A stretch of DNA of 64,000 bases from Sorangium cellulosum (GCF_004135735.1 NZ_CP012670.1:2542001-2606000); one strand, 5' to 3'; positions 1 through 9,796 are shown, counted from the first letter of the stretch. Numbers and translations: made by a program. The notes: generated by a model not told the origin, from the letters alone.

Positions 1-3000
1 GCCGACGCGATGGCATGCTCGTAGAGCCGCATGGCCTCCGCCTCGCGGCCCAGGAGCCGGGCGATCTCGGCGCGGACCAGGGTGTGTTTGTGGAGGAAGT
101 TGTCGGGGCCGCTCCTGGCCCACTCGCCGAGCTGCCGCTCGCACTCGAGGAGCCGCTCCGGGAGCGCCTCCTCGGGGCGCGGCCGCGCGTCGTCGCAGCG
201 GGCCGCGAGCGCGAGCGCGACGTAATAGGTGTTCTCGGCGATGAGCGCGTACGGCTCGGTCCTGAAGGGGTGCTCGACGATCACGCGGGTGCCCGCCGCG
301 AGCGCCTCGCCGGGAGCGCCGAGCAGGAAGAGCGCCTGGGCCTTCAGGCTGTAATGGAGGCCGCGGACCCCCTGCATGTCCCCCTCGTCCAGCCGCGCCT
401 CGAAGGCCGACGGGGTGAGATCGGACCCCTCCAGCGTCGAGAGGCGGACGGGCCTCCCTCGCAGCGTCTGGATCAGGGCGTGGCCGCTGAGGAGGGCGCC
501 GTGGGCGAACGCGTACCCGGCCCGCTGCACGAAGCCGAGGCGCTCCTCGAGCCCGTGGAGCACGTCCTCCAGCGGCTCGCCGGCGAGCAGCGGGAACAGC
601 GCGGCCCAGAGGCAGTTGAAGCACGCGATGTTCACATCGCCGGACTCGAGCGCGGCGCCGAAGCCGGCGCGCGTGTACGGATACGTCTCCCGGTAATGGC
701 GTGTCCAGAAGACGACGTGCTGCCCGAAGAGGGTGAACACGAGCGATTTCGTGGTGAGCAGGCCGCTCCTGTCCGCCAGGTCGTGGCCGAGCTTGCCGAA
801 CAGGTAAGCCTCCCGGTATCGCCCGCGCCGCGGGCCGATCAGCCTGGCGAAGGCGGTGTACGCGTGCGCGGAGCTCTCGGCGTTCCCGTGACGCAGGCTG
901 AGCCTGACCATGATCATGACCGCGAGATAGTGCAGGTCCTGGTCCACGAAGATCGCGGGGCCGGACACGCCGTGCAGCACGCCCATCGCCACCTTGAGCT
1001 CCGGGTGCGTCATGGGGGGCAGGCGGATCAGATCCTCGATCGCCCGGTCGCCCAGGGCCTGGAAGACGCTCCTCGTCTCCTCCTGGATCTGCGCGTCGGT
1101 GGGGTGGAGCGGGAGATCGATGTCGCAGGCGCGGAGCCACGAGAGCCCGATCTCCACGGCGCGGGGCGATTGCCCGCGGATCTGGTAGAAGGCGACGGCG
1201 AGCTCGACGACGGCGGCCGTCTCGCTCCGGGTCCTCGCGCGCTCCAGGAGCTCTGCGAGGGGCCGCTCGGCGTCATCGAAGTTGCCCGTGATGTACGCGG
1301 CGCGCGCGCGCTCGAGGGTCAGGTCGTAGGCCAGCCCGCGCTGCGCCTCCCAGCGGTCCGGCGCGAGCAGGGCGAGGCCGGCGGCGAAGAGCGCGGCGGC
1401 GGACTGAAAGGCCGCGGCGGCCCTGGCCTTCCTGCCGGCGCGGAGGTTCAGCGCGGCGAGCTCGTCCCGCTCGGCCTGGGAGCGCAGGAGCGCGGCGCCG
1501 CGGTTCATGTGGCCGACGACGTCGAAGAGCGCGTCGTCGCGCTCCTCCGCGCGTTGTGCCGAGAGGAGGAGCCGCCCTATCCCGAGGTGCATCTCGGCGC
1601 GCTGCCCCGCCGGGATGAGCGAATAGGCGGCTTGCTGCACGCGGTCGTGGAGGAATCGATAGACGTCTCCCCGGCAGAGGAGCAGCCCCTCGCGCACGGC
1701 CTCCGCGAGCGCCTCGCGGAGCTCCGCCGCAGGCCGGCTCGCGACGATGGCGAGCGCGTCGAGATCCACGCTGGCGCCGAGGCACGCGGCGAGCTTGAGC
1801 GCGTCCCGCGTCGGGACCGGGAGCCGCTTCAGCTTGCCCGCCATCAGCTCGACGACGTTGTCGGTGAAGCCCTTCTCGCGGATCGCGGCGACGTCCCACC
1901 GCCACGCCCCCTCGCGCGCGTCGAAGCCGATGAGCCCCTCCTCGTGCAGCTCGAGGAGGAACTGGAGCACGAAGAACGGGTTGCCGCCGGTCTTCTCGTA
2001 CACCAGCCGCGAGAGCGGGCGCGCCTCCTCCGCGCCGGCGTGGACCGCCTCGGCGACGATCGCGCCGACGTCGGCGGCCGAGAGCGGCGCGAGGACGATA
2101 TCGGAGACGGCGGCGCCGCGCCTCCGCGCCTCGGCCAGCGTGAGCCGGAGCGGGTGCGCCGGGCCGACCTCGTTGTCCCGATAAGCGCCGATCAAGAGCA
2201 GGTGCGCGGCCCCGGCGTGGGTTGCGAGCTGCTCGAGCAGGAGGAGGCTGCCGGCGTCGGCCCACTGCAGATCGTCCAGGAAGAGCGCCATGGGGTGCTC
2301 CTTCCGGGCGCACTCGGCGACGAAGCGCTGGAGCGCCGCGTGGAGCCGGCTCCTGGCCTCGGACGGCGGGAGCTCGGGCACGGGCGGCTGCGGGCCGAGG
2401 AGCAGCTCGATCTCGGGGAGCACGTCGGCGACCAGCCCGCCGTCGGGGCCGAGCGCCTCGCGGAGGTGCTGCCTCCAGCGCTCGAGCTCTTCCTCGCTCG
2501 CGCACAGGATCTCCTGCACGAGCCCCCGGAACGCCTGAAGGAAAGGGAGATAGGGGACATCCCTCCTGAGCTCCTCGAACTTGCCCGAGAGGAAGAAGCC
2601 CCGCTCCCGCACCACCGGCCTGTGCAGCTCGGCGACGAGCGACGACTTGCCGACGCCAGAGTACCCGGACACGAGCACGAGCTCTGGCCGGCCCTGCGCG
2701 AGCACGCGCTCGAACGCGGCGAGCAGCGCCCCGACCTCGCCCTCGCGCCCGTGGAGCCGCTGCGGGACCTGGAACCTGTCGGACAGGTCGCGCTGGCCGA
2801 GCGGAAAGGCCTCGATGGCGCCGGTCGCCGCGAGCTGCGCGGAGCACCGGTCGAGGTCGTGCCGGAGCCCGAGCGCGCTCTGATAACGCTCCTCCGCGGC
2901 CTTGGCGAGCAGCTTGAGCACGACCGCGGAGAGCGCCGGGGGGATCGAGGGGACGAGCGCGTGCGGCGGCGGCGGCCTCTTTGCGATGTGGCAATGCACC

Positions 3001-3635
3001 CACTCCACCGGATCGCCGGCGTGGAAGGGCAGGGTGCCCGTCAGCATCTCGTAAAAGGTGACGCCGAGGGAGTACAGGTCGGTCCGCTCGTCGATCCAGC
3101 GGTTCATCCGGCCCGTCTGCTCGGGCGCCATGTACGCCAGCGTCCCCTCGATGAGCCCGTCGTGAGACGGGCGCTGGGGCTCGCGGGGCGAGAGGGAGGC
3201 GATCCCGAGATCGGTGATCTTCACCTCGCCGGTCCCGGGGTTGCAGAGCAGGTTCTGGGGCTTGATGTCCTTGTGGATGACGCCGTGCCGGTGCAGCTCG
3301 GCGAGCGCGTCGGTCAGGCGAACGGCCAGGGGGAGGAAGCGATCGAGCGGCATCGGCCCAGCCTGGAGCCGATCGAGCGAGCGGCCGCCGAAGTCCTCCA
3401 GGACCAGCGCCGCCTGGTCGCCGAGCGACTCGAGCCCGTGGGACTTGACGACGGCCGTCGTGTCCAGCGCCTCGACGATCTCGCCCTCGTGGCGCAGCCG
3501 GCCGAGGGCGCGCGGGCTCGCGTGATCACGCCGCAGGACCTTGAGCACCACGGGGAGGCCGTCTTCACGCACCGCCCGGTAAAGCAGCGTGTCCGATCCT
3601 TCGTGGAGGACCTCGATCGCGGTATATTGAGACAT
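1..3635 (-). CDS. Ser/Thr protein kinase fused to AAA-type ATPase (C-terminus cut by window edge)
   Basis: Large signalling protein; the visible part is about 1,211 residues. Residues 1-265 form a eukaryotic-type kinase domain: Lys32 in VVLKVL, catalytic loop HKDIKPQN near residue 115 (HKD instead of HRD, catalytic Asp kept) and DLG in place of DFG. A second ATPase domain follows, with Walker A GYSGVGKSS near residue 325 and a Walker B-like LFLDDLQWAD. The remainder is helical and TPR-like. Family knowledge: this order matches the trifunctional kinase/ATPase/sensor histidine kinase proteins of myxobacteria and cyanobacteria, so a GAF and histidine-kinase end may lie beyond the window; that end is not seen. 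The ATG at 3635 begins MSQYTAIEVL and has no clear ribosome binding site. Confidence 0.9.
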   Translation of the reverse strand, partial: MSQYTAIEVLHEGSDTLLYRAVREDGLPVVLKVLRRDHASPRALGRLRHEGEIVEALDTTAVVKSHGLESLGDQAALVLEDFGGRSLDRLQAGPMPLDRFLPLAVRLTDALAELHRHGVIHKDIKPQNLLCNPGTGEVKITDLGIASLSPREPQRPSHDGLIEGTLAYMAPEQTGRMNRWIDERTDLYSLGVTFYEMLTGTLPFHAGDPVEWVHCHIAKRPPPPHALVPSIPPALSAVVLKLLAKAAEERYQSALGLRHDLDRCSAQLAATGAIEAFPLGQRDLSDRFQVPQRLHGREGEVGALLAAFERVLAQGRPELVLVSGYSGVGKSSLVAELHRPVVRERGFFLSGKFEELRRDVPYLPFLQAFRGLVQEILCASEEELERWRQHLREALGPDGGLVADVLPEIELLLGPQPPVPELPPSEARSRLHAALQRFVAECARKEHPMALFLDDLQWADAGSLLLLEQLATHAGAAHLLLIGAYRDNEVGPAHPLRLTLAEARRRGAAVSDIVLAPLSAADVGAIVAEAVHAGAEEARPLSRLVYEKTGGNPFFVLQFLLELHEEGLIGFDAREGAWRWDVAAIREKGFTDNVVELMAGKLKRLPVPTRDALKLAACLGASVDLDALAIVASRPAAELREALAEAVREGLLLCRGDVYRFLHDRVQQAAYSLIPAGQRAEMHLGIGRLLLSAQRAEERDDALFDVVGHMNRGAALLRSQAERDELAALNLRAGRKARAAAAFQSAAALFAAGLALLAPDRWEAQRGLAYDLTLERARAAYITGNFDDAERPLAELLERARTRSETAAVVELAVAFYQIRGQSPRAVEIGLSWLRACDIDLPLHPTDAQIQEETRSVFQALGDRAIEDLIRLPPMTHPELKVAMGVLHGVSGPAIFVDQDLHYLAVMIMVRLSLRHGNAESSAHAYTAFARLIGPRRGRYREAYLFGKLGHDLADRSGLLTTKSLVFTLFGQHVVFWTRHYRETYPYTRAGFGAALESGDVNIACFNCLWAALFPLLAGEPLEDVLHGLEERLGFVQRAGYAFAHGALLSGHALIQTLRGRPVRLSTLEGSDLTPSAFEARLDEGDMQGVRGLHYSLKAQALFLLGAPGEALAAGTRVIVEHPFRTEPYALIAENTYYVALALAARCDDARPRPEEALPERLLECERQLGEWARSGPDNFLHKHTLVRAEIARLLGREAEAMRLYEHAIAS

Positions 3636-3884
3636 ACCACTTGTGTTGTGCCGGACCGGTCGAGACGAGCCCCCGCTGGAGCCCGAGCCTGGCAGCCCCC
3701 AAGTGCAGCTAGGCTGCCAGAGGCGCCGCGCCTTGCCACCGCTTTGAGCGGCCCGGCGGGCTGGACGGGCTCAGCGCGCGGGCGCCTCTCCGGCGCTGGC
3801 CGGCGGGCCGCCGCGCCGCGGTCGAGCCCCGTCGCCGCGGCGCGCCGCCGTCGCCGTCGCCGCGGCGACGCGCGATCGAAGGGG

Positions 3885-6800
3885 CTACTCGCCGAGGTAG
3901 GGGATCAGATTGACGGTATCGCGATCGAGCTGGTGGATACCGTAGCTCCGGCCCGCGAACAGGATCTCCTCTCCGCTGACCACGAACGTGTCAGGCCGCC
4001 CCGCGAGGGGGAAGTACGCCTGCGCCCTCGGCTGCTCGGGCTGCTCGAGGGAGATCGCCAGCACGCCGCCGGGGACCCCGAACAGCGCGCGGCCGTCGGC
4101 GGTGCCGGTCAGCGACGCCCACGACGCGATGCGCACCTCGGAGAGCACGTTGAACGCGCCGTTCGCCGGGGGATCGCCCTCGTCCTCCGGCGGCGGCGGC
4201 TGCTCCTCCGCGGGCGCGGGCGCGAGCGTGGTCAGCTTCTGGTTGGGATCCCACCCGTAATACCCCCCGTACGTCGGGCGCCAGATCAGCCCGTGGGACA
4301 GGACGGGCAGGCCGCGATCGTCGATGGAGATCGCGTTGATCTGGCGGTTCGGGAACCGCCGGTAGTCCTGCAGGTACGCGAGCCCCTCGTGCACCTCGAG
4401 CCGCGCGATCGCCGTCTCGATGAACTGCTCGCCCCACACCTTGTCGCTCGCGAAGATCGTCGAGCCCTGCACCGCGAGGACCTCGCCGGGCACGTTGACC
4501 GCCGGCGCGAGCGCGGGCTCCATGGGGTTCGACAGATCGAGCCGCGTGAGGAAGTACTGCGTGTGCGGGCGCGGGTCGTCGTTCGCCCTGACCAGCCGCT
4601 TCACGGTCATGTACAGCTCGCCGTCCTCGTTGAGCAGGCTCACGGCCTCGTCGCCGGGCGGCAGCGCGACGGTCGGCGTCAGGCTGGGGGCATCCGGGTC
4701 GGTGAGATCGACCCCGTGGATATCGAGCTGCGCCCAGGTCCGGCGCGGCACGTACTCGCGGCAGCTCGTCTGGGTGACGCCCGGGAGGTCGTCCCGGCCG
4801 ACCTCGATCGGCGTGCAGGTCGTGTCCGCGCCGGCGTGATCCACGCACTCCGCGAACCCGCCGTGGCAGTACTCGTCGCCGCGGACGTTGCGGCACGTCC
4901 GCTCCCCGGCCACGTACGTGCAGCCTTCCTGGCCGAAGCAGCGGGTGTCGCCGATCGTGACCGTCCGGCACTCCCAGCCGTTGCCGAGCTCCTCCGCGTG
5001 GCTGATGACGCGAAGGAAAGCGAGGGAGTCGGCCAGGGCGTGCACGGTCGGGAACGACCTGCCGCCGACGTAGTAATTGCCGAACGACGGCAGCTCGCCC
5101 GTGTCGAGCGCGCCCGCCTCCCGCGGCGCGGTCGGATCGGAGAGATCGTACACCTGGAGGTGGCTCACCTTGCCCACCCAGTTCTCGAAGGTGGTGGTGA
5201 GGGTCACGAGCAGGTCGCCCACCTGGAAGAGCTGCGCGTCGGCCGGCACCTCGAAGCGCGCCACGGGCGCGGCGATCTGGGTGAGCCCCGCGCTCGGCAC
5301 GACGTCCACCTGGGCCATGCGGGGGGTGTCGTCCCAGTAGAGCTCGCTCGGATACTTCACCCGCACGCGGTGATCGCCGAGCGCGAAGACCCTCACGTAA
5401 TCCGGGGCGAGCTCGAGCCGCCCGAGCTCCGCGGGGCTGTCGAGGTCGCTCTGGCTGAACAGGCTGAGCTCCTGGTCGGACACGTTCGCCGTGGTGTCGC
5501 CCTCCGCGTGGAACGTGCGGCGCACGGGGGTCCCGTGCTCCATCACCCCGCGGCGGGTGAGGGTCGCGTCCGAGAAGGTGAAGATCTGCACGCCGGAGAG
5601 CGTCCGCCACCGGTTGTCGACGCGCATGCGCGTCGAGAACGGGAGCAGCACGATGCCCGTCTCGGTCTCCCCGGTCGGCGCCGCGACCGACACGGCGTCG
5701 TCGAGCACGGAGAAGGCGCGGTGGTCCCAGCTCGCCTCGGACCAGCTCCAGCCGCTGCCGTCGCCCGCCACCTCGGCGCGCGCCACCAGGGGATTGGCGT
5801 TCTGCAGGTCGGTGATGTCATAGAGGCTGGCCGCGAGCTTGCGGGTCCCGCCCTCGTCGTTCACGCCGATCCCGATCAGGCGGGTCGCGCCGAGGACCGG
5901 GCGGAAGAAGTCGTTCCACCCGGACACGATGAACTCGCTCTCCTCGGCGACGTTCCCCGCCGGATCGATGGAGAAGGCGTGGAACGGATCCTGGCGGAGG
6001 TAGGTGACCGCGAACGCCCTGTCCTCCAGGAAGACGGCCCCGAAGAGCGACTGTCCGGTGCCGAACTCCTCGCTGTCGACCGGCACGAGGTCGTCGGGAT
6101 CGGCCGCGTTCCAGGTCTCCAGGTGGCTGGACGCCCCGCCGCTCCACCGCGGCCCGGAGAACACCCGCAGCATGTCGTTGCGGAAATCCATGTGGAACTG
6201 GGAGCGCACGTAGCCGGCCGTATCGACGGTGTCGCGCAGGGTCATGGAGCCGTCGTGGCTCGAGATGTCGATGACCGAGACCTGGCTGGCCTCCTCGGAC
6301 CAGCTCGAGCCGCTGCGCGCCACGAGGAGCACGTCGGCCTCGGCGTGGATGGCGGTCACGGTGTCGCCGAGCTCGATCTCGGTGCGCTCGACAAGGCCGT
6401 CGTCGCCGATATCGAAGCTCTTGACCCGCGTCTTGCGGACATACTGCCACTGGCCGGCGGCGACCTCGACCAGCTCCGACCCGTTCGAGGCGACGTAGAG
6501 CGAGCTCGTGCTCGCGCCGCGCGCGACCCGGCTGGTCATGATCGAGCCCGCGACGGGCAGGTGCGAGAGGAGCTTGGGCGCGGCGCGGTCGGCGATGTCG
6601 ATCAGCAGGACGGTCCCGCCCGTCTTCCGCTCCACGGTGAGGCCATCGGCCTTGAGCTGATAACCCGCCCAGTCGTTCATGAGCACGACGGCGCGGTCGC
6701 CCACGACGTACATCTCGACCGGGGTCCCGGTGATCGGCATCTGGCCGAGGAACTGCGGGTTCGACGGATCCTGGATGTTGATGACCTGGAGGCCGCGGTA

Positions 6801-7244
6801 GGGGTTGAGGTTGAGGAGATGTCCGTTCCCGAGGACACGGTAGATGTCGCCCTCCTCGATGTCGCGCCCGGACTCCTCCTCTTCTTCTTCCTCTTCCTCC
6901 TCTTCTTCCTCCTCCTCCTCGCCGAAGTAGCCCTCGCTGAAGGGCTCATCGGCCGACACGAAGTCGGTGGGCCCCTCGGGCGTCTCTGTCGGCGGGTTCT
7001 CGTCCGGCGGGTTCTCGTCCGGCGGGTTCTCGTCCGGCGGGTTCTCGTCGGGCGGATTCTCGTCGGGCGGATTCTCGTCGGGCGGATTCTCGTCGGGCGG
7101 GTTCTCGTCCGGCGGGTTCTGACCGGTGGGATCAGGCGGGTTGTCGTTGCCGCCCCCGCACCCCTGTCCAAAGAGCAAGAGAAGCGCGGCCATCACGCTG
7201 GCCGGCCCCAACAGCACACGTCTGCAAGCAGCTCTCTTCGCCAC
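3885..7244 (-). CDS. Secreted beta-propeller lipoprotein with PPDEN repeats
   Basis: A 1,119-residue exported protein. The GTG start at 7244 is preceded by a strong GGAGGAG site. A basic signal peptide ends LLLLFGQGC, a plausible but not classical lipobox with Cys29. Next come eight PPDEN repeats (about residues 40-85), a spacer and a run of about 18 Glu (near 105-125). The rest resembles the beta-propeller family Pfam PF09826: repeated LQVINIQDPSNPQFLG-like and VSVIDIS strands that name positions, values and updates. A Cys-rich insert at about residues 755-835 (at least nine Cys) interrupts the propeller and looks EGF-like. Function is unknown; the repeat and acidic tracts probably form a flexible stalk that holds the propeller off the outer membrane. 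Confidence 0.85.
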   Translation of the reverse strand: MAKRAACRRVLLGPASVMAALLLLFGQGCGGGNDNPPDPTGQNPPDENPPDENPPDENPPDENPPDENPPDENPPDENPPDENPPTETPEGPTDFVSADEPFSEGYFGEEEEEEEEEEEEEEEESGRDIEEGDIYRVLGNGHLLNLNPYRGLQVINIQDPSNPQFLGQMPITGTPVEMYVVGDRAVVLMNDWAGYQLKADGLTVERKTGGTVLLIDIADRAAPKLLSHLPVAGSIMTSRVARGASTSSLYVASNGSELVEVAAGQWQYVRKTRVKSFDIGDDGLVERTEIELGDTVTAIHAEADVLLVARSGSSWSEEASQVSVIDISSHDGSMTLRDTVDTAGYVRSQFHMDFRNDMLRVFSGPRWSGGASSHLETWNAADPDDLVPVDSEEFGTGQSLFGAVFLEDRAFAVTYLRQDPFHAFSIDPAGNVAEESEFIVSGWNDFFRPVLGATRLIGIGVNDEGGTRKLAASLYDITDLQNANPLVARAEVAGDGSGWSWSEASWDHRAFSVLDDAVSVAAPTGETETGIVLLPFSTRMRVDNRWRTLSGVQIFTFSDATLTRRGVMEHGTPVRRTFHAEGDTTANVSDQELSLFSQSDLDSPAELGRLELAPDYVRVFALGDHRVRVKYPSELYWDDTPRMAQVDVVPSAGLTQIAAPVARFEVPADAQLFQVGDLLVTLTTTFENWVGKVSHLQVYDLSDPTAPREAGALDTGELPSFGNYYVGGRSFPTVHALADSLAFLRVISHAEELGNGWECRTVTIGDTRCFGQEGCTYVAGERTCRNVRGDEYCHGGFAECVDHAGADTTCTPIEVGRDDLPGVTQTSCREYVPRRTWAQLDIHGVDLTDPDAPSLTPTVALPPGDEAVSLLNEDGELYMTVKRLVRANDDPRPHTQYFLTRLDLSNPMEPALAPAVNVPGEVLAVQGSTIFASDKVWGEQFIETAIARLEVHEGLAYLQDYRRFPNRQINAISIDDRGLPVLSHGLIWRPTYGGYYGWDPNQKLTTLAPAPAEEQPPPPEDEGDPPANGAFNVLSEVRIASWASLTGTADGRALFGVPGGVLAISLEQPEQPRAQAYFPLAGRPDTFVVSGEEILFAGRSYGIHQLDRDTVNLIPYLGE
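6872..6931 (-). repeat. Poly-Glu (GAG/GAA) tract
   Basis: Purine-rich GAR codons in the beta-propeller lipoprotein gene encode about 18 consecutive Glu. GAA and GAG are mixed, so this is amino-acid rather than perfect nucleotide repetition. Confidence 0.85.
6991..7125 (-). repeat. 15-bp coding minisatellite (PPDEN), 9 units
   Basis: Nine in-frame 15-bp units (plus-strand form ggcgggttctcgtcc, with variants ggcggattctcgtcg) encode the PPDEN stalk next to the lipidation site. The unit length is a multiple of three, so copy-number changes would lengthen or shorten the stalk without breaking the frame. Confidence 0.95.
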
Positions 7245-8050
7245 GGACCACTCCTCCTCTACCTCGACCGAGGTATGAAACCTGCGTACACCCTGTGTTC
7301 AGCCGCGGTCTGCGCTCCCCGGTGCAGGGACGCCGGCGCGCTGGGTCGTCCGGCCGCGGGCCGAGAGCCCGGGCCGGCGCGGCGCAGCGCGCGATCGGCC
7401 TTGCCTCCCGGTCTTGGCCTCCGTGGACCGGGGAGTCGCATCGCGCAGAGTATCCAATGGCTGGAGGAAATGCTCAACGTGGAACGCGGGGAGGGGAAGG
7501 TGAGGACAGCGGCTGTCCACACGCCCCGAGGATGATGTCTGGACGGAGCAGGGGCCCGACGGCACACAGGGGCGACCCTCTGCCCACACCCCGTGCTCGT
7601 CCGTTCACGCGGGTCACGGGGGGAGTCGGGCAGGGACGTCGTCGCCGGGCGAGGCGGCACGCCGAGGGGCCCTCCCCTCGTCGGGTCGCCGGCCAGGAGC
7701 GGTGATGTCGAGCACGCGAGGGGCCCGATGACCTGAGTCCACATCGCCTGTGACGTCGTCCGTTGTCCCGTGGCCGTCATTCCGCGGGCCGCCGCGCGCG
7801 CTCAGGGCTCCTGGCCGCCGCCGCGTCACCAGCGAGCGAGCGCGCGCGCTGCGCCGCCGGCGAGGGCTCTGTCGAGGAGCGCCGCGGCGATCCGGTGCCC
7901 GGTGCGCTGGAGCTCCATGCCCGCATGGCGGGGTCCGGCCATCTTGACGACAACGTGACGCATGACACCGTGACACCGTGACAATTCCAGGGGGCCTTCG
8001 AAAGAGCCGCCGGAGTGCACACTCTCCCGCGTCAACCAGGACATGCGCGG
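7245..8050. other. Intergenic region without a convincing gene
   Basis: Divergent spacer between the beta-propeller lipoprotein and the DNRLRE lipoprotein. I see no open frame with family similarity or a ribosome binding site. It contains a short direct repeat of CGTGACACC-like words at about 7956-7982 and leads into the 10-bp repeat array. Confidence 0.5.
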
Positions 8051-8148
8051 GCAAGACCAGGCAAAACGGGTGCGATCGGGGATGACCGGGCAAGACCGGG
8101 CAAGACCGGGCAAGACCGGGCAAGACCGAGCAAGACCGGGCAAGACCG
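8051..8148. repeat. 10-bp tandem repeat array (caagaccggg)
   Basis: About ten 10-bp units. The first four are degenerate (gcaagaccag, gcaaaacggg, tgcgatcggg, gatgaccggg) and the later ones nearly perfect caagaccggg. The spacing is close to one helical turn. It lies about 230 bp upstream of the DNRLRE lipoprotein gene. Confidence 0.95.
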
Positions 8149-8217
8149 CACGTGGACATGCAAAGGTCCGGGTCCAGGAAATTGTTCGTGGCGTTCGAGC
8201 TTGCTCGTTGACATTGC

Positions 8218-8246
8218 GGTTCGATTGCTGTCAATTGCACGATTGC
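8218..8246 (+). promoter_or_regulatory. Candidate sigma-70-type promoter for the DNRLRE lipoprotein
   Basis: A perfect TTGACA (8218-8223) is followed after 17 bp by a weak -10 (tcaatt, 8241-8246). It sits in the only AT-richer stretch of the spacer, about 130 bp before the start codon. The -10 match is poor, so the call is tentative. Confidence 0.35.
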
Positions 8247-8375
8247 CACGATGTCTTCTGCTCGCGATTTTTGACGATCGACGTCGCACGACGCCGATCG
8301 GCCAATCGTCTCCGGGCAGCGGACAGGGGCATCGGGGATAGATCCGTCTTGCGGACTGGTTAAGGAGAATTCGAG

Positions 8376-9377
8376 ATGAAGAAGATGATTGCGGCCGCGA
8401 TCCTCGGCATTCCCGCGACGTTCGGCTTCGCCGGATGCAGCTCGTCCACCACGGCTCAAACAGGAGATTTCAACAGCGAGGCTGGCGAGCAGACCGGGCG
8501 GGCGAAGCAGGCGCTCTCGGTGTGCGTGGACGTCCAGCGCGGGCTGCCCGGCAGCGCGGTGGAGGACACGTTCCTCGACGAGTCCTCGGCGGACAACCCG
8601 AGCGGCGCCAGCGGGACGCTGTATACTGGCCTGTCGAACGGCTACGAGAAGCGCTCGCTGCTCAAGTTCGGCCTCGACTTCATCCCGGCGGGCTCGATCA
8701 TCGACTCGGCCACGCTGAAGCTCTACCAGAACTGGCGCGACGGCGAGAGCACGGTGCGCGTCCACCAGGTCACCGCGCCGTGGTCGGAGGACACCGCCAC
8801 GTGGACGAGCTCCGCGAGCAGCTATGACGCCACCGTCGTGAGCACCATCGCGACCCCGAGCCAGGTCGCCGGCATCGTCACGGCCGATCTGACGGCGGTC
8901 GTTCAGGACTGGACGGACGCCGGGGACAACTACGGTATCGCCCTGGAGGAGGATCTGGTCCTGAAGACGGAGTTCAAGAGCAGCGAGGAGGCGAACGCGG
9001 CCAGGCGTCCGATGCTGAGCGTCTGTTACACGGCGCCGACCTGCGATGACGGCCTCCAGAACCAGGGGGAGGAAGGGGTCGACTGCGGCGGGCCCTGCGC
9101 CGCCTGCCCGCCGGTGGGCGTGATGATCACCCAGCCGGGAGAGGCCTACGGGCACCACGGCGCTTGCGGGGGCTGGAACGGGTGCGGCGACGCGGCCACC
9201 TGCGCGCAGTGGGCGTGCGAGGTCAACGGCTACTCCCAGCTCGTGTCGCACGGGGCGGACGCGCCGTGCACCGAGCTCGACAACTGCCACCTGTTCTACG
9301 CCCGCGGGGATATCCAGTGGAACTGGGGCAACTGGTGCGAGGTCAGCGGCGTCACCGACATCGTCTGCTCGAACTAG
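8376..9377 (+). CDS. DNRLRE-domain lipoprotein
   Basis: A 333-residue exported lipoprotein. The ATG at 8376 has a good site (aaggag) 8 bases upstream. The signal peptide ends FGFAGC, giving lipidated Cys21. Residues about 55-220 match the DNRLRE domain: EDTFLDESS near the start, a KRSLLKFGLDFI strand, SATLKLY, HQVTAPWSEDTATW and YGIALEED. A short Cys-rich linker typical of myxobacterial surface proteins follows (CDDGLQNQGEEGVDCGG, then CAAC), and then a C-terminal module of about 85 residues with six Cys that I do not recognise. Known role of the family: beta-sandwich binding or structural module in secreted proteins. The ligand is unknown. Confidence 0.88.
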   Translation: MKKMIAAAILGIPATFGFAGCSSSTTAQTGDFNSEAGEQTGRAKQALSVCVDVQRGLPGSAVEDTFLDESSADNPSGASGTLYTGLSNGYEKRSLLKFGLDFIPAGSIIDSATLKLYQNWRDGESTVRVHQVTAPWSEDTATWTSSASSYDATVVSTIATPSQVAGIVTADLTAVVQDWTDAGDNYGIALEEDLVLKTEFKSSEEANAARRPMLSVCYTAPTCDDGLQNQGEEGVDCGGPCAACPPVGVMITQPGEAYGHHGACGGWNGCGDAATCAQWACEVNGYSQLVSHGADAPCTELDNCHLFYARGDIQWNWGNWCEVSGVTDIVCSN

Positions 9378-9563
9378 CCGGTCGCCGGGCCGCGCTCCCC
9401 GCGGGCGCCGGGCGCGCGTCGTCCGGCGCTCCGGGATCGGGGGCGTCGCGCGCGGCGATGCGGGCGACGCCGTGGCGGCTCGCGCGGTAGAGCGCGCGCC
9501 GCGCACGGCGCAGGCGCTCCGGCCGGACCGCGGCCACGCCGGAGCGTGGTTACCCCGACAGGC

Positions 9564-9586
9564 GGGCGCTGTCCTGGTCAGCGCCC
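9564..9586. terminator. Perfect 8-bp stem-loop downstream of the lipoprotein and tRNA-Gly
   Basis: gggcgctg and cagcgccc (9564-9571, 9579-9586) pair perfectly around a 7-base loop. It lies 187 bp after the DNRLRE lipoprotein stop and 33 bp past the 3' end of tRNA-Gly, so it could act on either transcript. There is no T-run on either side, so it is not a textbook intrinsic terminator. Confidence 0.35.
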
Positions 9587-9618
9587 CCGTCGCCGGTGTC
9601 TCGTGATCCTGGCGGTGC

Positions 9619-9693
<75 letters not shown>

Positions 9694-9767
9694 AAACTCC
9701 GACCTTCGGGCGCGCGGCTCGACGTGGAGCCCACGCCGGACCGCCTTCGCCCGACGTGAGGGGGCTG

Positions 9768-9796
9768 CACTTAGCCGCCCCTTCGCGGACTGTCAA
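9768..9796 (-). promoter_or_regulatory. Candidate promoter for tRNA-Gly
   Basis: On the minus strand TTGACA (9796-9791) is followed after 17 bp by TAAGTG (9773-9768), about 75 bases before the tRNA 5' end. The -35 is perfect, the -10 weak. Apart from this, the 9694-10008 spacer shows nothing. Confidence 0.4.

Noticed and set aside
3636..3884. Small gene between the kinase and the beta-propeller lipoprotein
   Set aside because: Frames are Arg-rich low-complexity without a start or ribosome site.
15..7535. Very long open frame on the plus strand opposite the kinase and the beta-propeller lipoprotein genes
   Set aside because: It crosses two well-supported minus-strand genes, has no domain similarity, and is a product of high GC (few stop codons in the antisense frame).
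7259..7780. Minus-strand gene of about 173 residues
   Set aside because: No ribosome binding site, no domain and Arg/Pro-rich composition typical of non-coding high-GC DNA.
8051..8148. CRISPR-like or coding repeat
   Set aside because: 10-bp units directly adjacent with no spacers; no continuing gene in any frame.
7614..9506. Minus-strand open frame over the DNRLRE lipoprotein
   Set aside because: Antisense to a gene with a clear signal peptide and ribosome site; no recognisable domain.
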